Positions 13,318 through 25,159 of a stretch of DNA of 64,000 bases are shown here, one piece after another; position 1 is the first letter of the stretch, and the number at the start of each line of letters is the position of its first letter. A program made the translations under genes and the position numbers. The DNA comes from Carallia brachiata (taxonomy: Eukaryota > Streptophyta > Magnoliopsida > Malpighiales > Rhizophoraceae). Under the pieces are notes generated by a model. It had not been told where the DNA came from and searched no databases. It worked only from the letters and a program-made list of their open reading frames with translations. Where the stretch lies: positions 124,001-188,000 of the forward strand of contig JADCRB010000035.1 in NCBI GenBank assembly GCA_021464245.1. Reading direction: 5' to 3'.

Positions 13318-13412
13318 TTAGTATTGTTTTTTCTGTGTCGATTTGGTTCAAGTTTTTTTTTTTTTTTGGTTTTTGGTTTTTGGTTTAACGCTGCCTATCT
13401 TTTAATAAATAG

Positions 13413-13605
13413 AAAATTTTTATTGAGAGTGTAATATTGAATTTTAGATTCATTAATGTTATGATTAAGATTTAGCTTGAAAGTAGTCCACCCGAGCTCA
13501 ATAGTATCAGATGGTAGATCCCTCTTATATAAAAAAATTAAATGAGGATGTTAATAAGTATTCACTAACTTCAATTCACGTGTGCGATGATCAACTTATT
13601 TACAA
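13413..13605. repeat. Dispersed repeat family R1, copy 1
   Basis: The sequence includes TTTTAGATTCATTAATG, a CAATAGTATCAGATGGTAGA segment and TTAAATGAGGATG. Related, diverged copies lie at about 27135-27275, 28150-28330 and 53228-53505. It is non-coding; the class is unknown. Confidence 0.5.
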
Positions 13606-15754
13606 CGCAATTTTCTTTTGATCAAAAGTAAAAAATAAAGGAGAAATTTTCAAATATAACAAAAGGCCAATCCCACTTGATAGATACTGTTGTTTCAAAT
13701 TTTCAATTAGCTAAAATCTTAAATTGATGCTTAATGTTTAAGTTAAAGTCTAATTATAGCTATAACATTTTTTTGGAAAAATTAGTCCTCAACAATTTAC
13801 TATAGAATAATTCAATATTTTCTATTATTTAACTGTTTAATTTATAAAAAAATACATCATTTATTAGACCATCTTCTAATAGAATGTAATGTTATTAAAA
13901 ATATGATATCATGATATTTTATTTTTTTATGTTTTCCAAAAATAGGGAAATATGAAAAAATTAGGAAAAAAATGTTACGTTACCATTTTTTTATTGGTAT
14001 GACATCCTATTAAAATGTGATTTGATGACACGACGAATAAATGATATTTCTGAATAAATTAAATAATCAAATAATATAAAAGTATTGAATTATTTTACAG
14101 TAAAAATGTTGATGATCAATTTTACTAAATAAAACGTTATATTTATAATTAGATTTTAATTCAAACATTAGGCACTAATTTAGGAAATTCTGAAATTTCT
14201 AAGAAATGCGATCAAGGCAGAAGTTTCTCCGGAAAATTAGAGTTGGATAATGAGTGGGTTAACTTTCTATATTCATTTTCTTCTTCCTCGAATTTCCATA
14301 CATGTATGGATGTCATAATCGTTGAAATTTATGGGGTGTCAGAAGATTTTTCTCTTTTTTCTTAATTTCATTTAGGGAAATGTCAATGAAATTTTAGCAA
14401 AATTATTAGAGTTAACATTGTAAGAGACTTTCTGAGTCTCAATGTCTAATATTCAAACTTTACCAATAAATAAAGACACTACAAAAGTGGTAAAGTTCAA
14501 ATTGCAACTTTGCATTGCCTTTGTTACAATATCTTATTGTTTACTTTGTATTGGTCTAAAATCGTGATGTTGTGTGTCGTTATTACATATTTCTTAGCAA
14601 CGTAAAGTATTTGATATTGTAGATTACTGTATAAATATGTTTTATTCTTCATTTCACATTAGTTTTCCAATGTGCGTGTTACATGTTATTCTCCAGCAAC
14701 GTCTAATTATTATACAATGGAGATGGGGAAAAAAAAAACCTCACTGAATTTACTGTTATCAGGCCTTAGTTAATAACTTGAGCTTTTTTGTATGATGATT
14801 TTCTGATAAGATATTAGAACTTCAAATTTAAGAGATTTTATAATTAAATTATAATGTTCTTACATTTAATTATAAATTTTTTTACATAATGCACTTTTAA
14901 GTGATGAAACGTGTTATTTAGTACATAACACCTAATAACTTAAATTGCTAGGTAATAGGATATCTTGAGGGTAGCAAAGAGGAAAAATCAAATTTCTACT
15001 GCAGGGCCACAAAAAACTACCACAATGTTACTGGCAAGAAACATTGTTATTGATACAACGAAGAAAACCGTCCTGCACGTAGTAAGTGACATGACATCGA
15101 ATCGAGCAAAACGAGCCAAATGCATAATTCCGCTGCAAAAGATATTATTCTCCAACAGTCCAATAACACATGATACACAAATGATGGAGCTGTCAACATA
15201 AATTTTTTTTAAAAAAAATCATATTATCTTTGTTAGAAAAAAAAAAAAGAGGAATAAATTTGAGGCACCCCTTGTTTGTTTTTTTTTTTGACCATTACAT
15301 GAACAAATAAATAAATAAATAAGAACGCCACCAGCGTTTCAATTGGCGCCGTTGTAACAGGTAGGCATGGGATTCCAAGTCGTTTGTTCTTTGGGCAAAA
15401 TTCGCAATTGGATACCTTGCCAACCTTGACCTTATCGCCTTATAATGATTGCATGAGCCGGCCTGATTCACAGATCAAATTATGTGTGTTTTGGGTGAGA
15501 AAGTACAAATTGATAATAGAAGAAAAGATTCGGGGATGCACGGGACCCACGCAGCCCTATTTGTTCTCTCTTTCTTTGATTTTCAGTTTATTACTTCTAC
15601 AAGCAACCCAAAGTTGTTGGCTGGTTTCTTGCCCGCTGTCCTGTTTCGGCTATTTTCAATATTTTTAAAAACAAACCTAAAAAATCATGAATTTATTATT
15701 TAAACAGAATTGATAATATGTCAGTAAAAGAAATTTTAGACACTAGTAGACGTT
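13606..15754. other. AT-rich intergenic DNA, no gene seen
   Basis: Short open frames around 14965-15200 and 15384-15700 have no recognisable domain, start context or homology that I can support. I treat them as chance frames. Confidence 0.5.
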
Positions 15755-15945
15755 GGTTTAAATGGTACGGATTTGAATTCGGTTAATCAGAGATCTCAAT
15801 TTCGAATCTTGTGAATGTAACAACATTAAATATATGTTAAGAGATCTTTACTACTCATCGGAGCCCCACTCAAATCAATCTAAATTAATCAGTCCATTGG
15901 GTTGGATACTGAACAATCTCAGATCAAAAAACAAAGAAATTTTAG
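15755..15945 (+). repeat. Possible tRNA-derived SINE remnant
   Basis: A B-box-like segment (AATTTCGAATCTT, about 15800) follows a tRNA-like stretch, and an A-rich tail lies near 15925. The A box is poor. Weak case. Confidence 0.3.
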
Positions 15946-16471
15946 ACCTTCTCAAACTATTTTTTTAATCAATTAGTATAAATTTAAAATATTAAAAGAA
16001 AAACAAAAAAAAGTTTAAAAATTTCTTATAGAGAGCTTCAAAAATTTTAAAGTAATATTAACTATTTTTAAAAAATTTTTTAAAAATAAACTCTTAAATA
16101 CAATTAGACGAGATAATATTACTATTTTAATATTATTTAAACAAAGTTACGTAATAGTATTCTTTTAAAAAAAATCAATAATTTTTTTTGCACCTTCTTT
16201 CTTTTTTAAATAAAAAGGGGAAATTTCAATGGTGTAACATTATGTGTCAAGCTGATGCTAATGGCTAATGTTAGACCTTGGAACACGTATAGATAAGCAT
16301 TGCCATATCGTCCGTATAATAACATTTGTTTTAGAAAAATGATTGTCATTTAATTGACTCAAATATGATAGTAATAATAGTAAAACAAGAGCCAAAAGAA
16401 AGTACAACTAGTGGAATTAGAGAGTAATCTAGAAAAATTGACCACTCTTATTTGTTTTTTACCTTGGTTTT

Positions 16472-16492
16472 TCTCTCTCTCTCTCTCTCTCT
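16472..16492. repeat. CT dinucleotide microsatellite
   Basis: An uninterrupted TC/CT run of about 21 bases, followed by an A-rich run. Confidence 0.9.
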
Positions 16493-17084
16493 TTTGAAAA
16501 AAAAAAATCCAGACTATCGTGCGGTAACAAACATCAAAAGTGGCGTTATCGAAATAAACAGGTTCATCAAAGAAGATTGAGAAACAAAAAGGCAGTACCC
16601 ACGTTTCGTAAGCATCTCACTGGAAATCCTCAGTAAAGCAATTAAGTAGGGTGGTATTGATTCAATAGTTCATTAACATCTATTGCACGTGGTGTTCACC
16701 AAACGTGACCCCGAAAATCAAACTGAAATTGAAATTTTGCACGAATTCGGGCACGTACACTTCTGACGAAGGTGAACTCAGCCATGGATTAAGAGCCAAT
16801 ATCCATATAGGACTAGCTTCCTTCGTGCTCATGACCGCAGCACAATCATGGGCAAGTGCTAATTTCTTGATCAGACTAGCCTAATAGCCACTGGGAGCCC
16901 ATTGGACATGGAGAGAGAGGAAAGGTGATGACAGGTGAGAGATTTAAACTTCCACCTAATAGTTTGAGGGTATTTCCCAATCATATGGGCAAACACTCAA
17001 TCCCGACAAGAACTAATTTCTTTTTTGGTAAAAACAAGTGCTAGTTTCTTGTGGGTAGTTTTTTTTTTTTTTTGTTAGTCTTTT

Positions 17085-17260
17085 AGAGTTGGTAGCCCAG
17101 CGGTTAGAGATGAAGGAGGGCGAGGGAGAGATCTGAAGTTCGAATCTCAAATCTTTTAATTAGAAACTACTATCTCTAATCACCTCAATTATTACTAAAC
17201 ATTCAAGTTTTTCTGATCATTGTACCTTAAATTGCTTATTATGTTTACTCAAAAAAAAAA
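17085..17260 (+). mobile_element. tRNA-derived SINE
   Basis: The RNA polymerase III A box TAGCCCAGCGG (about 17093-17103) matches the TRGCNNAGYNG consensus exactly. A B box AGTTCGAATCT follows about 35 bases later. A non-tRNA body then runs to an A tail at 17251-17260. Total length is about 175 bp, typical of plant SINEs. The tRNA of origin and the target-site duplication were not resolved. Confidence 0.72.
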
Positions 17261-17989
17261 TTGCTTACTTTGTTAAGGTTAATTACCCGCAGCACAACCA
17301 AAGCCCAAAGGCTTCCAATTGGGCCTGGCGGAAGAAATGACTAGAAATTAGATCTTTACTAGAATTATAATTTGGTTACCAAGAGGACCCGGGTGTAGAG
17401 CGGGATGATGACGACTGGTAAGAGAAACACATAAGACTTGTCATATTACACCAAAAAAAATAATAAAAAAAAACTTGTCATAAGTTCAGGCATTCTCGTA
17501 ATCAAATTAATCCCAAATTAAATCTTAAAGTTGGAAATTTGAGTTTAACCTAAAGCACATCATGAACCTGCAGCAGACTAACTTCGGATTACCATGTTCT
17601 AATTTGATAATTTTTGGAACAAAGTTCCAAAGCCCAACCCATGCAGTAAGCCGTCAGTCTACTAATTTCAGCACACTGAGTGGGTAAGTATTGGACCCCA
17701 TCCGGCTCTAACTGGGGCAGGCCATAGGTGTTCGCTCACGGCTTTGATTAATTCTGACTTAAGAGATGACCTAAACCGAACAATCGGCGGGGTTCAAAAT
17801 CAGACATGTTTCGGCCTCAGCCATGGCTTATCTTGAAACCTGGATGATCCAAGGGAATAGAGAAAATCCTAAATACGCCGAAAACTTTAACTGTAAAGAG
17901 TGGCCTTTTCTAAAGGGTTCCGCTTCTGGTAGACTTTCTCATCCTTGAACTTTAGAAAGAAGAAGAGGAGACACTAAAGGAGGAACAAA

Positions 17990-18212
17990 AAAAAAAGGCA
18001 TACGATTCTCCAAGAATAGATTCAGCAAAGCAAAGCTTTGCTCTGTTATTCCTAGAAGTGCTAATTCGGTTGCTGATTGGGTAGTGGGTCAGTCCAGGAT
18101 AGGCGCGTGTCCCCCAGACTGGGATCGTAACCCACCCTCTGCCTTGACACAACTGTTATGTAAGGACTATCCTTTACATTAATGAAAGCTGAGAATTCTA
18201 CGTCAAAAAAAA
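17990..18212 (+). mobile_element. 5'-truncated LINE tail with RNase H-like C-terminus
   Basis: A plus-strand frame around 18030-18176 reads SANSVADWVVGQSRIG and then CPPDWDRNPPSAL before a stop. This is the characteristic C-terminal end of the RNase H-like domain found at the end of plant LINE ORF2. An A run at 18205-18212 lies about 30 bases after the stop, as expected for a LINE 3' end. The upstream reading frame soon loses similarity, so this is a short 5'-truncated copy. Confidence 0.6.
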
Positions 18213-18951
18213 GCAAGGGACCATGGTCATCGAATCTTGACAGTCTAAATATGTAATACAATTATCCATTCCTATCTGCACGAAATGTTTCCCAAGAGGC
18301 AATAGGTTAGCAAGAAGACCAGCATTAACCTGGACAACCAAACCAAGCATCTCTCTCCATCAGCCCAGGATTTTAACCTTGAACGATGGTCAAGCGGCCA
18401 CCGGAACTTAGCTTCATAAAAATTGAGCCAGAAGAGGAGAGTACTGTTCTCGGAACATGGTCTTCAAAAAGCAGATCTTCTGAAGAATATAAATCAACAC
18501 TCCCAAAAGAAAAGAAGAGGGAATGTAGACAAACCTTTAACAATTCAGAATTACATTAGACTCGGAACAATCCAGTGCCCAATTCAATCAAGACACTTGT
18601 TGGCGGAGGAAGCTCGAGAAGTTGTCACCGGCCTTAAACTCAATGTGATATGTTTTCTTTCTTTCATTCAGCACACAAATGGCAGCAAAATAAAGCCATT
18701 CCGCATGAAGGAAAACTTACAGGGCAAAACACCTTAACGTAATATACATGCAAAGTTCGTACAACCATGTCTGTCTTTTCAGTTGGTTTACCCACAATGG
18801 ATGATACAAAGAAACCAGATACAAAACCAGTTACAGCTCTCCACCAAATTACCAAAGCCAAAAACAAAATTAATTCGACCCAACGACAGCAGAAAAATTA
18901 AGTTCACAATTCAAGCATCTGTAATTTTAGCATGCCAACACGATAACAATC
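18213..18951. other. Intergenic and 3' flank of second patellin
   Basis: No coding feature recognised. The part adjoining 18951 is probably the 3' UTR of the minus-strand patellin. Confidence 0.5.
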
Positions 18952-20949
18952 TCAATCAGACAAGGGCTTGACTTTAAACCTGTACAGGAATTTCTTCTTC
19001 TTTGAAGTTGGATTGTCAACTGTGAGTAATAATTTACCCAGTTCACCAACCCTGAAGCTGTTGGACACCACTGGTTCATCGGTTGGGGCCATCTTTGTGG
19101 GTTTCTGAATGATCACTGTATATGCATCTTTAGCATCAGGCACAAATTCAGCCCCATAGCTAACTTCCCACCCTACAACCCGAATCTCCCAAACAATGAC
19201 ACATTTCTGCAGTGCAAAAATCAGAGCATAGCAAACATGACATTCATTACTAATCATGCATGGTGATAGATAAAAATGGTAATTATTAGAGTCAGTAAAC
19301 AAAAATAAGCATACAAGGCAGCAACACCAAAGTTACCAAGGTCAACTCAAAAGAAGCGATGCAATCAAACCTCATAAATAATAATTTCCACAGTTTGCTT
19401 TGTTGCTGGCTTTACAGTTAGCTCGGTTGCAGGATCAGCAACTGCAAATTCAGGGTTGCATTCACAATAATCCACACTCAGGCCACCATACTGAATTGGC
19501 ACTTGTTCAGGAGAGATGTATCTGTTAGCCAATTCGAAAAAAATGGGTTCAAGTTCAACCACTTGTTGAGAAAACAAACAAAGAACTGCAATGCGCACTA
19601 AATAGATATGGACTTCACTAACTTGAAGAGCGTTTCAGCATATTTAGACGGGCCCGCAAATACAAATTTGCTTTTGGTTCTCTGGGTCAGGAATGGACTA
19701 ATCATTGTATAGAATGCAAGATACCACCAAGGGACATTGATAAACACCTATATAAACAAACAAACCTTTCACAAAAGTTCGTCAAAAGTAGACCGTTTAG
19801 GTATTTTTCGATCAAAATCCAACAGTTTGCATACCTGTTTAGCAACAAACTCAGGGTAATTATCCTGAAGTAACTGGAGACCCTGCCTGGTTGCCAACCT
19901 CAGCTCCCTCTTCCCTGGCCCTGGAGAATTTTTTAGGTCATTAACCTGAAAGATAGTCGAAATGCCACCAGGACAGAAATCAAGCGTCCTGATACTCCTC
20001 TCCAAGAACTGAATCCGCCACCGCAGAAACTTCAACCGCTTCTCCTCACCGGAAAACGTCTTGTCATACAGTTCTTTGTTCTGGAACTCCCCATATACGT
20101 TATAGCACACGGGATGCCCTTCCTTATCATGACCATGCATAAACACTACCTTCTCCAGATCATCACCCAGGTCTTCATTAACAAGCTCATCGATTCCAAA
20201 GTCTTTCCTCCACCGAAGGGTGTTCTTGAGCATTGTAAATGCATCATTCACTTTAAAGTCCCTAGCCCTCAAGAACTTCAACAGAATCACATCGCTTCTA
20301 TCATCCTTCAGAAGGGGAATCCCCCATATAAAGACCTCATCCGCTAAAGATACAGCCTTTGGCTCTTCTTTTGTGGCCTCTTTTAGCGATCCCTTTTCTG
20401 GGGTTTCTTCAATTTTTGATTCTTGTCCTTGTTGAGCTGAAATCTGCTTCTCTTCTTCTTTAGGCGGCGGCGGAGGTGGCGGCGAACTGAACTGGCGAGT
20501 GTTGAGGGCACCTTGAACCAACTCCCTCAGTTCTTCCAAAGCTTTCCTTTCAGAATCAGAGAGATCGGCCACCTTATTGCTCTCTTCCTTGAATGAAACC
20601 AAAGTCTGAGGAATTTTCTTTTTTTGTCCTCTAATTTCTTCTCCTCCTCTTTTCCACTCTCTTCCACTACAACCTCTGCTGCTTTGGTATCCAAAGATTT
20701 GCCCTTTTCCTTCGCATTCTCCTCCGAAGCAGCAGGGGGTGGCGAGAGCGACTCTTCTTTCTCCATTATCGCCGCCAACGATTTAGACTCCTTTGGCAAT
20801 GGCTCTTCTGATGATTTCTCCCTTATCACCACCGCCGGCGAATCGTGCTTTTCAACATTTAGCTGCAAATCTTCCGTTTCCTTTTCGACTGTCACCGGAT
20901 CTTCGTCGGCCGGTGGGTTTAGAGTTAGGTTTGAAGATTCCTCGGCCAT
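18952..20949 (-). CDS. PATL3: Patellin (PATL3-like), one apparent frameshift
   Basis: SEC14/GOLD membrane-trafficking protein, tandem paralogue of the gene at 10.3-12.5 kb. Exons on the minus strand: 20949-19835, 19747-19623, 19521-19371 and 19206-18952. Exons 2 and 4 have the same lengths (125 and 255 nt) as in the paralogue. The acidic N-terminus (MAEESSNLTL...) is followed by a polyproline run, the CRAL-TRIO/SEC14 block (FIWGIPLLKDD, FLRARDFKV, GISTIFQVNDL) and GOLD (YISPEQVPIQYGGLS, TVEIIIYEK, TSKKKKFLYRFKVK). Exon 1 changes frame at the T7 run 20618-20624 (A7 in sense): upstream frame EDKKRK, downstream frame KIPQTLVSFKEES. One missing A explains it, giving a protein of about 548 residues. 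Everything else is intact, so an assembly homopolymer error is more likely than a pseudogene. GOLD-domain wording matches Arabidopsis PATL3 from memory. Confidence 0.9.
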
Positions 20950-21930
20950 GTTTTTGTGTGCTTCAGAGAGAGAGAGAAAGAGAGATGGAAAGGGCAGTGA
21001 GAGAAATGAGGCTAGAAGTGAGGATTGAGGAACATGCTAGAGCGTGAAACACTGACTGCTGTTGCGTGTCGATGTCAGAAATGCAGTACACGTTGAAAAT
21101 ACCACCCCTTTTTTAACCCAAGGCAGACTGGAATTTTACTTCCGCTTTTTTAAAAAACAAAACAAAAAATACAAAAAGCCAAAATTGGACCATTGGAAGA
21201 ACTCCAGGTTCCGAATAAATTAATCAAAAGTAGAGCAGTTTGTTTGACACACACACCTTTTCATTTTTTTGGGAGGTTTCATAATTTCGGTTCCTCTGAT
21301 GAACTTTTCCTTTTCAGTAAAGGGATCCTTTTCAGCGGATTAAAAAACAAAAAAGAATAATACCAATTGCATAACCAAATGAATAAACCTTTTAAATTTT
21401 TTTTTTTTAATTTTCCGAAAACCAGAAAAGAGGAAATGAAAACAAAAAGTTCGAAAATCGAACCTTAGATATAGTGTTCGGAAGAAAAACTCTTCAAGCT
21501 ACTGCAAAACTGCGCCCTTATTTATTACTTCTTTTTTTTTAAATTATTTGATATTTAATTTAATGAGCTGATTAATCTGAATCGATCTAGACAAGACTTC
21601 AAAGAGCGGCAAAGTCCTCTCAACAAATATTTAACGCGACTATATCCTAAGCATTCTAATTTGAAATTTTAATTAAACAGTGACGAACTTTTATTATCTG
21701 TGTCAGTACCTGCTGGTTATTTATTACTTTTTTTTTAAGTTTATAGAGATGTTACGCGGCCCATAATAATGGGCTTCCTGAGTCCAGTGGGCTTCTTGAC
21801 CCATGTAATCGTTTTTTTATTTTAAGTATTGGAAGAAAGGAACCTCCAGACACCACCAAAAAAAAAAAAAGTGAAAAACCCGAAGCATAAGCCGAAGAAG
21901 GTAGAAGGAGAAGAAGAAGAAGGAAATCAA
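20950..21930. promoter_or_regulatory. Divergent promoter between patellin and MIC10 genes
   Basis: About 980 bp separate two genes that start away from each other. On the MIC10 side lie three site II-type elements: GGCCCA (21758-21763), TGGGCTT (21770-21776) and TGGGCTT (21788-21794), 137-173 bases before the MIC10 start codon. Site II (TGGGCY) elements are known to drive nuclear genes for mitochondrial and translation proteins, which fits a mitochondrial product. The GA run near 20965-20976 lies in the patellin leader. Confidence 0.6.
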
Positions 21931-24134
21931 ATGGCGGAGAACGTCGACGTGAACGCCAAATGGGACGCGTGTCTCGATCTCACGCTCCGTCGCTTCGTCT
22001 ACTCCTCCTTGGCTGGGGCCTTCGGCGGTCTCCTTTTATTCAGTCAGTTTTTTTCTCGCTCTCTCTCTCAGTTGTCTCATCCTCAGTGCTTCAAATTTCC
22101 TTAACCACCTCTTGTTTGGTTGCCTAGAAATTGATTTAGACCATATTATTATTATTATTATTATTGTTATTATCATTACCAGGGGATTTTCTAATTTGTG
22201 TGAGCAAGACTTCCGCTTACCATTGATGCTTGAGGGGGTTATGTATGGTGGTCCAATGGGTGGATTTTCCAAATTTAAAACCCAACCTTAAATTGAGATT
22301 TTTTTTAATCAAAAAATGCTTCCTTGTAAAAAAAAAATCCACTACTAATGTAAGGATGAAAACTCTGTGTAAATTCTGTGCCTTTGTTTCATTAACTTTC
22401 AACTGGATGATTTGTGTTTGTTGATATTATCTGAATAACTTATTTTACATTTTTGTTTAATGAACTAGGGAGTCCGGTGACTCGGTGGGCATCTATAGCT
22501 TTTGCAGCTGGAGTGGGTGTTGGATCTGCGTACGCAGAATGCTCCCTTATTTTTGATGGATCTCCTGCAAAGTTGCCCCCTTCAAAGGCTCTGAATACTC
22601 CCCCTCCTCAGGTAGAATGAATTTATGTGAAAATAGTGTTGTCTTTGAACTGGTTTTCCATAATGGATACTGTGGTTATGTGTGATAATTCTTTTATTGG
22701 CCTTGTTCTAGTAGCAACAATCAATATTGATTTTGTTAGTTAGTATTAGTTTATTGGTCTTCATTCAGTGTGCCTTTTGTGACAGTGTTTTAATGTTTTT
22801 TCGAATCATTGTCAAGGTAATCCAACTCTTCATGGGAATTGGAAAGCACAAAAAGATTGATGCATGATTAGTTGTTTTGGTTTGCGTCTTTTTCTATTGC
22901 CATTGTATGATCAGTGAGTGTGATCATGTATTCAGTATCTTTAGTAACATGTATTCAGTGTCTTTATACTAGCGTGACCTGGAATGATCCAACCCTACTG
23001 CAATATTAGAATGTGTTCTAGAGACTAGACATACATATCCTATAATCTTTATTGGACATGGCAGGATGTGCTGAAACAAAATAGTCCATTGTTCTATTCT
23101 ATACTTCTTGGTGGCATTGGAGATACATGCACCTTTTTTGGCTCATGTCTACCTGAGGCTTGTTTGGGCACTTTCTACAATATGGATGGGCTAGATGGCC
23201 GTCCTTCCCTAGGGTACAGTTTTAGATGTGGGACTGGCCGACTGGGTGGGATTCTATCACGGATACCTTAAATTGACACCAAATTTCTTTAATATCTAAA
23301 GCTAACTTACCCATGATAAGCCTTAGAAACAATTTAGTAAAATATTGCCCCTTTTCCATGTTATCATTTCAACAGATCCATTGAATTCGTTAAATCGTTT
23401 GAATTGTGGAATTTCACCTCTTCTTATGTTTTGAACAGAATATGTAAATGTTGTCTTGGACATTCACTGTACTCAGTGGACAATATGTTGTTGTCTTTTT
23501 TTTTTCTTTTTTCTTTTTAGAAATGTGTGTTGAACAGTTAAACTTGAAAACTTTGATGATGCTCCTTTGTTGATTAAAGGTCTGAATTGGAGCTATGTTT
23601 ACAATCAGAATTGATTATGCTTGTTTTTCAGGATGTTGCTCATTAGCTGTTTCTTTTTAACATTTTCAGAACTAACATGTAGCCTACTTCTAGGGTTTTC
23701 TTTGGATTTTGACAGTCTTGATTGAGCCATAGTTTGTCATTCACCGGACGGTTTTCTTTCCACAAAAATTAACCTTCTAAGAGCAAAAGAGTTACATAAG
23801 GAAAGTAGCAGATATGAAAATGTTGTGTTGGATATGTACTGGTTGTTGGAATATCAATGTCATGCAAATTGATTGTGGCAAAGAATCATGGCTAGTTCAA
23901 ATTTCACTTTTATTCTTAATCAGTCCTAATTTAACCATTTCAGCAGCACATCAATTCATTGATGTTTACAGTTTACAGTTTATTGAATGCGATAAGTATG
24001 TTCACCATCTAAACATATCATATTTTTTTCACAAGAATTACTTTTCATAAGAATCTAGGCCAAAATCACGCATTACTCGACTAATAACAAAAATTGCACA
24101 TTCCTCTTTTTTTTCCCAGGATGTTCAGGACTGA
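21931..24134 (+). CDS. MIC10-like MICOS subunit (mitochondrial inner membrane)
   Basis: Small inner-membrane protein of the MICOS complex that shapes cristae junctions. Exons: 21931-22042, 22469-22611 and a short last exon 24120-24134. The protein is about 89 residues. It opens with a Mic10-type segment (WDACLDLTLRRF), then two short hydrophobic helices carrying glycine motifs (SLAGAFGGLLLF and AFAAGVGVGSAYAECS) separated by the conserved RSPVTRWAS. Length and layout match plant Mic10 homologues. The first two junctions are certain from reading frame. The last exon is chosen because 24120 follows a strong pyrimidine tract and gives a short QDVQD ending. An alternative acceptor at 23064 would instead add 68 residues (stop 23271), with a weaker pyrimidine tract. 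Start is the ATG in AAATCAAATGGCGGAG. Its position next to the patellins agrees with the Arabidopsis order as I remember it. Confidence 0.88.
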
Positions 24135-25159
24135 GAACTGATTTCTGAAACTGCCTCTCAAGTTGATCGGTTGCAAATCAAAATTTTCCGAAAATTGGGA
24201 TTGTTGTTGGCCATTTTCCCTGAGATGGCATTCTGATACGTGGTCTGAAACATTTCTGATGGATAAATTGTTAACCTTGTGTACTGTAAATCTCCTTCAC
24301 ATTTGAATTATGTTTTGTAGTTGCACCAGGGAAATGTTTTAGTGGCAAAGGAAATGAAAGAAATGAATTGTTGCTTCATTTGACAACCATGATGCTTCTA
24401 CTATCAGCAATCTTATATACCTTGTGAACTAGGAGCTCCTGGTACCTGGTGATTGTGTATTTTGGAAAGGTTGGGTTGGTCATTTGGGCCTTCCGACTGA
24501 ACTTTCAACTATTAGGGGTTTGATGACCACTAATATTACTATTGGTTTAAATTGGGGTTGCCTAATGTCTAGACTTTGTTGGTAAAGTCCAGAATTTGTT
24601 GTGTTTCAATGTCTGTTCCCGGTGATAGTTGCAAGGGGCAAGGTGAATATGACAGAACAGTTGATGTTGCTCACTTTGCCCCTTCTACTTGTTATGTGCT
24701 TGAAAATGTGGCAATATAGCAGTGGGTTTCAAAAAGTTATTATCCAAAGGCATGTTTCACATATTTTAGAAAATGAGAATCCTTTAAGCTGGAGTTGTAG
24801 AAGAGGGTGCTGGACGGTTCTCTGTGAAGGTAAAACTATTTAGGTAGAAATTGTGGCAAAGCATTTCTAGCTTACACGAAAAATACACAAAATACTTTGA
24901 ACTCCTTTATTAGACAATTGACATGTATAACATAAACAGGTTTTGGCCTCCGTTAGTTTATAATACACAAAATTGTTGTCTTTAAAGATGTCAAAATGGA
25001 CTTATTTACTCTAAAATCAAGCTTCTAATGATTAAAGATTAACTGCACAACACCCCGCAATTTCGCCACTTTGTGAATCTCTCCAACAGGCGGTGACCAG
25101 TGAGCTACACCAGACTTGGTCCCTGCAAGAGAAATGCATGAAATTGGGTGACCTCGGAT
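24135..25159. other. Convergent 3' region between MIC10-like and hydrolase genes
   Basis: Contains the MIC10-like 3' UTR (about the first 200 bases) and the 3' flank of the minus-strand hydrolase. An open frame at 24601-24843 has no recognisable domain and is not supported as a gene. Confidence 0.5.

Noticed and set aside
20527..20949. Second patellin as a true pseudogene or as two genes
   Set aside because: The only lesion is one base in a seven-base homopolymer; both parts join into one normal patellin.
23065..23271. Third exon of the MIC10-like gene at this position
   Set aside because: In phase, but preceded by a poor pyrimidine tract and giving an unusually long, Gly/Cys-rich tail for the family; kept only as an alternative.
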